Source: Sphacelaria rigidula (Eukaryota > Phaeophyceae > Sphacelariales). From it: a stretch of DNA of 21,463 nt. Position 1 is the first letter of the stretch. Each line of letters opens with the position of its first letter. Shown in pieces: positions 8,901-20,900 of this stretch. Below the pieces are notes generated by a model. It worked only from the letters and a program-made list of their open reading frames with translations, did not search any database and was not told where the DNA came from. Both the position numbers and the translations under genes were made by a program. Where the stretch lies: positions 1 through 21,463 of the forward strand of contig CAXNAA020000421.1 in the NCBI GenBank assembly GCA_964200075.2, in the 5' to 3' direction.

Positions 8901-11900
8901 TTCCAGTGGTCGGCGGCATCAAATATTTTGTTGAACGCCACCGTCGGATTCTTTTTTCAACCGTCTACATACGTTAGTACCCTTCTAACATGCGCCTTGA
9001 ATTCCGGAGGCGAAATCCCGCCCAACTAAGCTGTGGAAACCGACTCGGCCGGGCCTGGCAATCAGCTCCTGTCCTCCGCACGGTACATGGCTTGCACCGT
9101 CAGGTTTTCAGCGAAAAACTGTTTCATCGATGAATTGACCATCATCGCTCTATCCTTGACGGATGCTCCACCGCTTTGCGGCATAGTAAGAACTGTACGC
9201 AGGTCTGCTGTAGCCCGCGCAGTGTTCTGTTTGCTACCGGTCGTGGCGTGCCTGGCATACTGCTTCACAGCATCTAGCAATTCCTCGTGGGTCATAGCAC
9301 GGCGGTCCTTGTACATGCCTTCGAAGCCCCGATGAATGTGTGTAGGGATGAGTTGACCTATGCTCACCCTAGCATGCCTTACAACTCCTTGAGCATTCAC
9401 GAGGTACCAACGCTCCACGTAGTCGAAATATTTGGCGTATAAAACTCTTGATGCTTCCTCGGTCCACACCTTGGCATACGTTGGCGGGTCTAGCGGCTCA
9501 CTTAACACCAGCGGCGCTGCCGCCGCTTGAGCCATGTCGTCTAGGATTCAAACACCTCACGGAGAGACTCTTGCCTGACTTGTGCGTCCACCAGCCCACG
9601 GAGTGTCTTCCACTGCTGTGCGCTTCAAATCGTCTCCTTCCGACTGCAGGCCAAACTGGCTTCCAGCTGCGGCCCCTCTCCTCAGCCAAACTCCTCCAAC
9701 AGAGTGCCGAAAAGATATCTAGATATTATAGCCTCTGCCAGACGATCTGGACCAGAGGACTTTCAACGAGGGACTCCTCCAGTGTCACTGGCTTCGTGCT
9801 CGACAAGTCCTTTCTTCTAACTTGTTTTTATCTCGGAGTGATCCAGAAACAGACCACGAGCCAGGCAGCAAGGGGTCATACGGATAAGGGCCATCGATTG
9901 AGGATCCCCTGTCCCCTGCCACTGCTTCAATCATGCATGCGATTATACTGAAACCTACGGCTTGGTATCTTTTGGCTACAGTTCACACCGACTGCATGTT
10001 GTCTTGATCAATGTTTGCATGCGAACTTTAACCCTTTGGCCAGTGGTATGGGTTCTACCCCGAGGGACATAAATGTCTCGAGTGGGATATTTGTTCACCG
10101 GGTGGAATTCAGGGAGCGTTTGTGGAGTGTTTGTGGCATTCACGATGCACAGGTACCGGCTTCCTACACTGAGGGTGATATGGAACGGTACCATCTGCGC
10201 CATAAGATCGACAAAAGTATCCTTTGATGTAGACACGCGGGTTTTCGCGCCCAGTTTCGCTGACCCCTTCGCCGATCGACAGACGAAAGCCATGAATGTA
10301 ACCTGCTTGCCTTGTCGCTTTGTTGCCCAGGCGTGCTTCGACGCCAACACGGGCAGGTACTCCACGTGCATCACTCTTGGTCGGGTGTCGGAAAATGCGA
10401 ACGTTGGCGGGTGGAAGGCGGTTGGTCTGCTCATGACAAAGACACACCTTATTGTTACAGGGAATGACGGTTCCATCGATTGGCTGACCCTTCCAGAAGA
10501 GCCTGATGACCATCTCAAGGTACGTTTTTGCAATAGTCTGCGTTCTCTTCGATCTTTCGTACTTGACTTCTTGCATGTCCTACGCACAACCGCTCGAGTT
10601 TTGCACCAGGGCTTTTACGGGAGAACGGAACGGGACGGGAAATTTCCCGTTCCATTGAACGATGACGGGAAGCGACGAGAACGTTCCCATTGTCAAAGAA
10701 CTTACGGAACAAGACGGGACAGGACGGGGCAGGACGGGACGGAATAGGACGGGAACTTCCCGTCCGGTTTCGACAAGAAAATGAAGACCGTTCTGTGAGG
10801 TTTCCGTCCCGCCTGTTCCGACATCACGAGAAATGTGTGCTCTAACGCCGAAGTATCTCCGGTGAGACGAGAATTTTGTGCAAGCGATGCCTTCACGCAT
10901 AAGAAAACAAAACAGATCACAGGTGTATTACTTTGTATGAGAGATATGACTCACATCAGGCAAGATCCAAACATATCCCACGATATCTTCAGTTTCCTGT
11001 GAGATTGGGCGGGATTTTCCCGTTTCACTTACGGGACGTCCCGTGGGGACGGACGTCCCATCCCGCCGTTTGTCCCGTGAGGTATTTTTCCCGTGAAGAC
11101 CCTGGTTTGCATATCTGAAATGTTGGTAGGCCATACCAACCTTCCGGCAGTTGCGATTGGTCAACGGTGCGGTTGATCCGTTCGCTGTCCCATGATAGGT
11201 GGAGTTCTCGATTATCTTGCAAGCCTACGACGGCACCCAATGCCCGGCCGTGGCAATGGCATGCAGCCCCCTCTACGACAAGATGGTGGTGGGATCTGCC
11301 GACGGAAGGTGCTAAGCACACTCATAGCGCTTTTTGTTTTGCCAAACTTTCAGTCCCTCTACCCCTCCTTGGGACGAGTCCCTAGTCTCAAGGGATCAAT
11401 CCATCTCTACTCCGAGGATTTACCCGACATTTTGGTATCGCCGATTGGATCAGCACCCCCGCGTAGCGCCGACACTCGAACTTTCGCTGCTGCTCACGTC
11501 CTCATACCTTCACTGATGAAAACGAGCTTCTGAAACACTGTATATGTCGGGATTTGAGCCCGCAACCCTCCGCCCTAGTCGGCGGTTGATGGATCAGTTA
11601 GACCACCGGGGGGCAGCGGCCCTAATCGATTGTTATTTTGAATCACCCTCCAAGTATATCGAAGAGTTCGCAGTGCTTCGCCGGATCTTGTTCCACGATG
11701 AACACGCATCTCCGGCACGGGGAATGACGTAAACGTTGGCGCGTGCCGCATCAATCCGCCAATCTCGTGATGGCTGTGCTCGTCTGTGCCTTGTCCCCTA
11801 CCTGGTTAGAAGACGATAAAGCGGGGCACTGTGGTACTAACCTTGCCATCACCTTAAAACAGTGAAGCGAGCCGAGCAGCTGTAACACGAAAGAGACCAC

Positions 11901-14900
11901 GTACAGCATCACTCGCGAGTTTACGCGGGGTGTGTACACTCGAACACTAATCACGCTCTCTCGTACACATCCACCATAGGTACAACGTACGAGTAACGCG
12001 AGATTCGGTCAGTCGATAGTGACACAACTATGGACTAATCCACCATGTACACCATAATCCACGTTGTGAAGATAAGGAGCAGTTCTCCGTGTACACGAAG
12101 ACTTCATGAAAGGCCAAGAGGTGGCGTTTGAAAACGCCTGATTTTTACACTGCAGTACTATACTACACTGACACGAGCCCACCGACTTACTTCTCCGTTT
12201 CCACTACTGTCTCGTGCCTCGACAGCCTCCACAGCGTTTTCATGGATATTGAACGTCACACCAGCGAGCCCGGGATAGTCGCAAGCGGCGTGAACTCTCT
12301 CAAGACCTTTCACGCCGGGAACGTTGTAGCCTTGGCATGCCTGCAACCTATGTCACCAGAAAACGGAGATATCTCGGCCGGCGTGCTGATTACGGGAGGT
12401 CCGTGCAGGAAACAAAATTGCACGCCTTCGGTAGATAACAAATTCCAAAGAAGAATTTCAGGACAGCACGAGCGGGAAAGAATCAGAAACTGTCGGGTCT
12501 GTGCATGTGGCAAACTTAGAGTCGGTTGTGCGCGAGTTCGTAGAACTGGTTATGCACTGTGGCAAATCTCATCTCAGCTTCTGCGTCGTTGGTATACGTC
12601 TCTCACCAACCGTTATCAAGCTATATTGCGTAGGTGCACAAATGTTATCAGCTGATTCGGATCCCGTCCGCACTTACCACTTACATGTAACGCGCACCTG
12701 TGAAGGCGAGGACGGAACTATTCGAGGGTGGACAGCTGATCGAGGGAAGCTGTGTGGCTCGAGAAAATTCACTGCACACTCCGAACCGTCGCCAGATGTT
12801 GATGACGTTCAACACGACACCGGCGAGGGAAGCAACGCGGGAGTGGAAGCGCTCGACCGCAGCAAACTCGCAGGTGTAGAGAGGGGTTCTGAAGAAGTAA
12901 CGTCTGCTACGAACAAGAAGGGAGAAATTCCCATACCTGTTTGTGCGCTGGTGTCTTGCCGATTGCAGCCTCTTATTGCGGTGGGTCTATGCCATGGCGC
13001 CGTTCACATCATGTTTGTCAAGCAGGTGAGCGACTTTCTGCGTGTGGCGAGACACACATGAAATCAGCGATTTGATTTACAGTGCTCTCGAGTCTCCTTT
13101 TGCGAGCACCTCTGCTTTGTCTGCCTTAGATACGCCCATTTTGTGGAAAGTGACCACGGTGGGATCGCTCGGTCCCTCGGGGATTGCTCAATCAATCAGT
13201 GGTACACAGTGTTGGGTCAAAGCAGGTGTAAAATATGGCGGGTGTAGCTGGTCTATGGCGGGCCTCGTTCACCACAACATTACCATTAGATTTGTGAAAC
13301 GTACTGAATATGAACCGCTCCTGACAACTTCGTCACCGTGGCTGATACCTAAGCGACCTTCGCGACCTGCGTGACGGGACAAGGGTAGAAACGAAAAGCA
13401 TGCCAAATTCGAGTCCAAAACGCCTTGTGCAGGGTAGGTGAAGTCACGATTCCTAGATTGGCAATGAAACCACAGCCACCCACTGAAAATCAGAGAGAGA
13501 GTAAGGCACTTCTTCGTTGCCGCCCACGCTGTCGTTGCTGTTGCCCAGACGTCCGCGTACGACGTTGACATGACAACGCTGTGGGAAGAACAGTTCTACC
13601 GAGGGCCCGCATCGCAGCTTTGTTTCCACCCCACCAAGCCCTTGCTGGCCGTGGCCTCTTCCGACGACCGAGCGGTGCACGTAATCAACTTCCACAACCC
13701 CACGGGGGAATTCGTCGTGGGGAGCGTCGGTGTGGCACCCCCCGGACAAGGCGGGGTGAACGGCCTCATGTGAGATATGTACGTTGCAGTATGCCTCGTC
13801 ACAATGGAGCTGGTGGTTGGGGGCGAGAGATATCGTGGACCTTGGCTTAGATTGTCCCTGAAAGGGCAGAGGGAGACAGGAAAACATTTGCGCACTCTGC
13901 TGTAGTATGATTTAAATTCGGTACTTGACAACCACACCCTCGTTTTGGCAGTCCTATGTGGGAAATGTGTCGACACACGCAACGGGGAATCGATGTGTGA
14001 CACACTGTAGGGTCTTCGCGGCAAGGCCTGAGTGCGGGCGGCAACACTCCGTGGGTGTTGCGGTCGTCCGTGCTTTCCCGCCCGGTGGGTTGCCTGCCCC
14101 CTGTCCTGCGACGCGATGATGTTCAGGGCAGACTACTCTCAGCTTATTATCATAGAGACCACATTCGACCATATTTTTAACGTCCAGATCCATGGGATAG
14201 GTGCGCTTCACCGTAAATGACGAATCACAATGTTGAGCATAACACAGGACTACAGCCCCACAGCCCCACCCACATGCAGCTCGTCGTTCCGTTTCTCGTT
14301 CGACGGTTTAACCCGATCCACCTTTCAGGTGGAGGGGAAACGACATTATTTTCAGCACGAGTGACTGCCTATTGTGCTCCCTTCCAGTCAGATCCGACCG
14401 CCGGGCTCGCCCCAACCGCTGCGACTCTCTCTTGTGGGCTTTTCGCACCCCTACCCCCCTACACGCGATGCGGCCTCACCCGCAGATCGATCACGGCCCA
14501 TTTTTTGCCGTGTCAGCAGATATGCGCGTTCTACAGGTGCGATAAAGCAGCCCTACGTGAAAACCAACACAAGCGAGGTACAGTATTTCTACACAGATGT
14601 TGAGTTAATGTCAATATGGTACAGCGATCCACAAGCGCTCGTCTTCTCGCCCTCTTGCATTTAGTGCCGTTAGGTGCTGGCACAATCTCAACGCCCACCA
14701 GAGAATGACGCAACCACTTGATCGGGAATGTTCGCCTGAACCTTTTGACTGCGAGGGAAGGTCACCTGCTGAATCGGCATCGATATTCACTTGAAAAAAT
14801 TCTGCATGATCCAGATGAACTACCCGCACCACGGTCTACGGGCTAACGCCGAATCATATTCTCATGTTAGACGAACTTTCTTTTCACCGTACAAAACAGG

Positions 14901-17900
14901 TGACGCGATAAGCCGTGTTTCTTCCCATAATCGTGTCGGGCGATTTCCCCATCTTGGTCCCACACACAGTACGCCCCTATAAGGATGTCCACACCGAACG
15001 ACCCGTAAAGCTCTTTCTGTACAGCATTTACTCCGCGTAGCAACTCAAAGTCAACTAACTACAAGTATCCATCAAGCTCTACAATACTTCTATCGTGGTC
15101 GCTGATGATCACTTCGTCGCGGAGGACAGGTGTTGCCGGCTCTTCCAGAGAAGGGTATACCTTCTACGGTAGATGGTAGTGGAGAGCCCAAATCGATGTC
15201 GCCGCTGGACACCCTTGAGGCGCATCAGAAAGGCGCCGCTGTCATGGCAGCATCGCCGGACGGGCGGTTTATGGCCACAGGGGGCGCCGATGGACTTGTG
15301 TGCCTGTGGATGATCTATGAAAATCAGGTAAAAACAAGCGACCCATTCTTCGTGCTGCGTTGTACAGCTGGATAGAATTGGCCTGCGGGTTAACAAACCA
15401 ACTATTACTAATGTCGTTAGCCGCGTGGCGCTTATTTCACCTTATTGAATAAGAATAGCTACCTCGCTTGTCCATTTTAGCAGGGCGGTTTACAGGGACA
15501 ACACGACCTAAGTCAATTTCTTCATGTCACTGTATTGCTCGATCTTGGACAGGTGTCAAAAGTATCGATCATCACATCCTCCACAGTGAGGTTTAGTGAG
15601 TTGGGAAACCCGTCGAAGATCTGTTTCAATATTGATTCACACGTCTTGCCTTGCTTTAAGAAAACGTACCAAATTCACAAATATTGTTTTTTCTAAGCTG
15701 TTATCCCACCGATGTTGCATATTGTTCCAATCGGTGAAGCATTTCATCTATTCTTGCACGCCAATGAGGCTATGGCGGGCATTAGCTTTGTTGTGAGCAA
15801 CCTCTTTCGTCGAGCGACCACTGTCGATTGCGATACAGTAGTCAACGTTTGGATACTCAGTTTTCTTGATGGGAGTTTTTCGCAGACGATCGTCATCTTC
15901 ACCCGAAAGTTCGGGAATCGGTACGCATTGGTACAAGTAAAATATCCTTAGTAATACGGAGATCCTTCATAGCACATACTCCAAATCTTGTGTTGTCAGG
16001 ATAATAGGGAGAGAAACCCCGGGATTCATTTTTTCGGGGGGTAGGGGTGAGCATGCTTGTGAAGGCAGATACCCGCATTTGACTAATACATGTACCTCCA
16101 GACAAATACTCGACTCCTTCACTCCCCCAACGAGTACTGTACTTGCAAAAAATGCTCGCAAGTCAAACGACCACTCTGCTCCTATCAGAGGCCAGTGAAA
16201 GATCACTATGTCCATCTAACAACAAAACGCAGGTGGAGTTGCTCAACTCCGCACTGGTGCACGCTGGTCCCGTGATCTCCTTGGCGTTCGCAGCAAACTC
16301 GGCGCACTTGTTCACCACATCGCTGGACGGAACCGTGTTCGGGCTGGCGCTTGAAGGACTGGAAGAGGGGGCAGGATCCCAACCCCCACCTCCCGTTTCT
16401 ACTCTCGAGGTAAATACTAAGGTACTTGATGTCATCGACGAAAGTTGATATGTACGTACTTCAGAATTGGCAAATTTACCCCCGCTCCCCCTTAAACGTA
16501 CGGCTAACTAACGTAAGCAAGCAAGTGCACACCCAAATTTACTCATCCACTTGGGGGTAGGTAGCGTGCTACCTACCCATCTACCAGAGGTGTGTGCACC
16601 CAATGCACTCGTTGTTCTGGGGTTTATCTAGGCACGCACGACCTTGGTCGCGTCTCTTCATGCATTGGTGAACTGGAGTCAAACAACGTGCGAAAACATG
16701 ATTAAGGTTACGGGCATCATCAACGGTAGAACTGTCGGTGCACCGCTAGAACAGCTGGCCGTTGCAGTTTGGTGCCATTTCGCCATCTGCACTACGTAAT
16801 GTGGGAAGTACACGCACGGATACTACCTGCGGTACTAGGATTGCGATTGCAGCACATATTCGAAAACGACAGTTACGGACCCAGACCCAAGTGTTTAGGG
16901 CACATCGACGAAGTGTTCGGCTCGGTTATTCTTTCACGAACTTCAGGAAAACGAGCGACGGGTGCTTCGACGCCGTGACTCGTTATCTCTTTATCTCTTG
17001 CTGTCTCTTGGCTGTTCGCTCTGTCGTCATCTCGCGGACCTCACGCTTGTCCATCACTCAGAGGCTTGCCGACAGAAAGGCGGCAAAGCAGAAGGGTCAG
17101 ACCTCTATAATCGAGCAACTGGACGTCGAACCGTGGCGACAGGAGTCACACACCGAAGCACGAGATAGCACCAGCGTGAGAGTCCCGCAATGTGTCGCGA
17201 GTGAAGGTGTTGCCCATGGACATGTTCCTCAGCGGATCGCCCAGACCGCGTTTGCAGTATGTAGCACAAACGAGTACTGGGGTATTGGCGGCAGGCCGAA
17301 ACCGGCGTAGACGCCCCTCCAAGTGTTTCGCAATCACAGACGCGGATTTTCATGCCCAGCGCTGATATTCTAGCGGAGCAAAATGTCGATGATCTTTGCG
17401 TATCACGCACAACCAGCACGGCTCTTTTTCTTGCTCTACAGTAAAACTCGTAATCACGGCTCCCCAAAACCCAGGTGACCCAGCTCAAGCCACTCCGAGA
17501 CTGCTGTAGTTGTCGCCACATATTTTGCATGCAGAATCAGGGTGAAACTCCCAGCAGCTGCGAATTTTGAACCGTTGGATTGGGTTACCGCCCCCGCCCA
17601 CCCCCCACATGGGGTTGGCGTCGGTTGCAACGACGCTGTGAAACACGCCGCTCGTTGCGTGAAAGCTAGGCAACCAGATCACTTTTTTTTTGCGCCTGTG
17701 CTTGTTTTGCGGTAACCACGATGGTGGTCGAGCTAGATCACATTGTGCGGGGTGGGGGAGGGGGTGATCTTACCATGTACTGTAGTGTTTAAATGGTGCG
17801 ACACCCATGAGGTAGTGTGGAACCCGTGGCTGTCTCTGGAAGTAGCGATACCCGAAAATGAAGCAACTCATTGGAGGCTGTCACTTATATTCAAGATATT

Positions 17901-20900
17901 CAGTACGCTTCGGGCCGAACAGTCGAAGCAGGATGCAGCCCGCCCTTCATGCGACTCGCCGAACACACTGCGGCGCTTCGCGCTTGGTAATTGATTGCGA
18001 GCATGGTCCGGCGAAAACCCGGCGTGGTCCGCCCCGGCTTTGTAGGGATGCGAGGTCAATGGTCTTGTGACGACAGCATGCGAAATCATGAGCACACCTC
18101 CCCCCAAATCTACTGCTGCTCGAATACTCAAGTCTACCCGAATTTAGCTTGCGATCTAGCTTCAGTGGTCGCACATAGAAACGCACCCTCGCGACACTTA
18201 CAAGTACATGTGCGGGGCTCGGTGCCGATTAACCACACTATACCTCCGTAAAACCGGAGCAAGCACATAGTGCAGATGAGCCGGCAGAATGACACCTCGA
18301 CTCTATCGGACGCTGAAGTGAACGCTGTCGACTTCATTTCGTTGACCCTCGAGCTCTTCGAAGATCTACCTTTCACTCGCAGACCCATCCCACAGACGCA
18401 GTACATGAATGAGAAAAGGGCAACTTGTTCTACTCTAGCACTAGAATGCATTCAAGCATATACTCTCCAATCAAACGTTTTCATCTGGTAACGTTCTCAT
18501 ATGCATGATCTATTCCGCAATGATTTCATGAGGGATCAGATCGAGCCGGACGCCGCGGGCAGAGCGCAGCGGAAGGTGGTGGGAGAGTTCAAGGCCCGGC
18601 TTGCACGTATCGTCCAACGAAATGGGACCTTGCCCGATATGGAAAAGATGGACCGGAAAGAGTTTGTTGTCGACGTGGTAGGCAGGTGAGCGAATTTTGA
18701 TCACAGGGAAATAGTATTTACTGTGTACATAGTGAAAAATGGAGACGCAATGTAACCTGGCGCAAGGGACCGGCGAAGATTGTCTGAAAAATAACACTTG
18801 CTCGGTCTGATTCTCTGTTCGTGATACCTGACGGTGAGCGGGTTGAACAAAAGGAAAAAAGCAGCACTTGTCCTTTTCCGTCTGATAAAAGTCAACCATA
18901 TTTATCAGTTGGCCTGAAAAGTATTTGTCCTGTCCCGTCTACAGTGGTTGTGGCTCTCCTCCCATTACCGATGATCGCTCGCCTCCAAAGCAGCGTCTCT
19001 TCTGTATCTGTATATGCAAGTTTGTACTGCATACAATTCTCCACATCATCCATCCATGCCCGGATATGCACTTTTGTCCATCCGCAAGATTTGGATCTGT
19101 ACGAAGTCGCTGCTGAACGACACACGGCAGCTCCTTGTGGATACCGTACATTCGATTGCTTGACTGCCGAGACGCGTAAAACCATTATAGGGACTGGAAG
19201 GCTGCAGCCAATCAGGCGGCGGCGAATAGACTCCGCGAGGACATAAGGAGGCGAAATCTGGCGAAAGAACTGGTCCGGGTCAGGATCAAGGAGGAGTGCT
19301 GGGACTCGATGGAAGTGCAGAAAAAAGAAGTGCGTACACAATCCACGTGTTGAAGAACTACACAAAGCTGGCACCCTTCAGTGTACAGCATCTTGAAAAA
19401 AATATATATTTGAGGCTGTCATGCCTAAGCAAGATAATTCGTCCGCTTCGGGCCGAACAATCGTAGTACGATACAGCTCACCCTGCATGCGACTCGCCGA
19501 ACACATCACGGCGCTTCGCGCTTGGTGATTGCGAGCCTGGTCCGGCATAAGCCCGGCGGGCTCCGTACCGGCTTTGTAGGGATGCGAGGTCAATGACTAC
19601 GGCATGTAGAATTCCCCCCCCCCAAAAACAAATGAAGAAGTAAAAGAGAGTAACATTGATATAGTGGGAGAATGCGAACTATGCAAGGAGGAACGGGAAG
19701 TATGAGAGGGGGAAATGGGGAAACTAAAAGAACGCGGCATGGAATCGTTTGGTACTTTGGATAGTTGCGAGAAAACGACCGCTATACTAGGAGATAGATG
19801 GCCACAGACGGCGAAACAGGAAAGGGATAAGATACGTGATAGGTTCTTGTGTCATGTACGGGAAAAGCATAATGAGAGCCCAAATGTCGGAAGCGTCTCT
19901 ATTAGGAGTAGGAACGGTGTTCTGTCTCGAAATGGATGCATGGCCAACGGACAAATGACCACAGCAAGCAACAAATGAGTACACCCCCCCGCCCCACGGC
20001 GTGCGGCTTACTGGGACGAACAACAGGTTTGGAGCATGCAGCCGGGCGGGGTGTTCGTTGAAAATTTTGCGATACGGCGACGGAGTCCACAAGAGCTTGC
20101 GCTCGTTCGGAAGGTACAACGTAAACTTGCTGTCAAATTTATCCGCTGTCGAGACGGTAACGCAAGAGACGCGACAAAAATGTGCGCACCAGCTGTGTAT
20201 GAACCACGACGTTTCTTCGTGACGAGAAGGGCAATGTACGCAGGCTATTTATCCCGACGAAGATGGTCTTACTCGGTATTTTGTGCTTCTTTAGTGATGT
20301 ATGCGGCAGGCCTGTCTCAACATACTGCATAACCTGAAACGAACCCTCCGGCAGAACTATGTGCTTTTTACAACGGGATGCGTATGCCAACAGCTCCGGG
20401 CCCATGTATTTGAGTGTGCAATTGACTGGAGGAGAGCAAGACATTACTCGAGCCGTAAAATATCCCAGACGACCTAGTAAGGTGCGCCATAGGTGGAAGC
20501 CACGTTGTTTATCCATTCAAATGCCACTGGAAACCAGGTGAAGCACCTGAGGGCTTTGGAGTTGAGGGATATCCGGCGCGGAACGTACTCCGCCACTAGG
20601 GCGTGGCCTGGTCTCCTAGATGAGGTGAAATCGTACCGTGTGTCCACAACGAATTCAACAAGGGTATTGTATGTTCAACACGCATTGCGTCCAAAGCTGA
20701 GCGTTCTCGCCGGCGTACAATCGTGCGGCTGAACAGTCGCCTAGTTTGGAGGTCTTTCCTGACGGGTTTAGCAGCATGTTCATTCTAGCACACCAGTGTT
20801 AATACCCCCCCGCTTCGACGGTCAAGCTGGTACATATATCACCGGCCGGTTTGACCGGATTTGTGCTTTCCAACTGATGCGGCAAACACCCCACGACCAA

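Larger units (their letters stand above)
4478..9878 (-). mobile_element. Degenerate Ty3/gypsy chromovirus-type LTR retrotransposon, antisense inside the CFAP43-like intron
   Basis: Two direct repeats of about 150 bp flank, on the minus strand, a 5-kb interior that reads in order Gag with a CCHC knuckle, aspartic protease, reverse transcriptase, RNase H, integrase (HHCC and DDE) and a chromodomain. The order RT-RNaseH-IN defines the Ty3/gypsy superfamily, and the chromodomain marks the chromovirus branch. Coding frames are broken by numerous stops and at least three frame changes, so no complete polyprotein can be made. It sits wholly inside the intron 3895-10330, opposite to the host gene. 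The LTRs differ at roughly 13 of 148 positions by hand count, so it is not recent. Exact ends, target-site duplication and primer-binding site could not be fixed. Confidence 0.9.
3895..10330 (+). other. Large intron carrying a SINE-like element and the antisense chromovirus
   Basis: Donor GTGGGT at 3895, acceptor CCCAG ending at 10330; 6,436 bases against 186-2,130 for the others. The unassigned parts are 3895-4159 and 9879-10330; nothing is recognised there. The continuity of protein across it (NEPGQL to ACFDANTG) shows that it is spliced as an intron. Confidence 0.8.
16410..18539 (+). other. Long intron(s) between exons k and l
   Basis: 2.1 kb with the hairpin at 16525-16599, the possible exon at 17062-17175, C-rich and T9 tracts (17591-17610, 17683-17691) and repeat R2 copy 1. 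It probably hides one or two small exons, because the Trp-containing link expected after the propeller is missing. Confidence 0.6.

Noticed and set aside
10073-10330. Upstream extension of exon d to the ATG at 10073
   Set aside because: The frame is open, but homology begins exactly at the CCCAG acceptor at 10330 and continues the strand from exon c.
11549-11620. A functional tRNA gene on the minus strand
   Set aside because: A and B boxes and an anticodon-like hairpin are present, but the anticodon loop is one base short and the acceptor strands do not pair; the head continues into a tail shared with another copy.
14011-14050. Possible exon following the AG at 14010 in the correct phase
   Set aside because: Poor pyrimidine tract and no family match; the exon at 14329-14536 fits phase at both ends and continues the blade motif.
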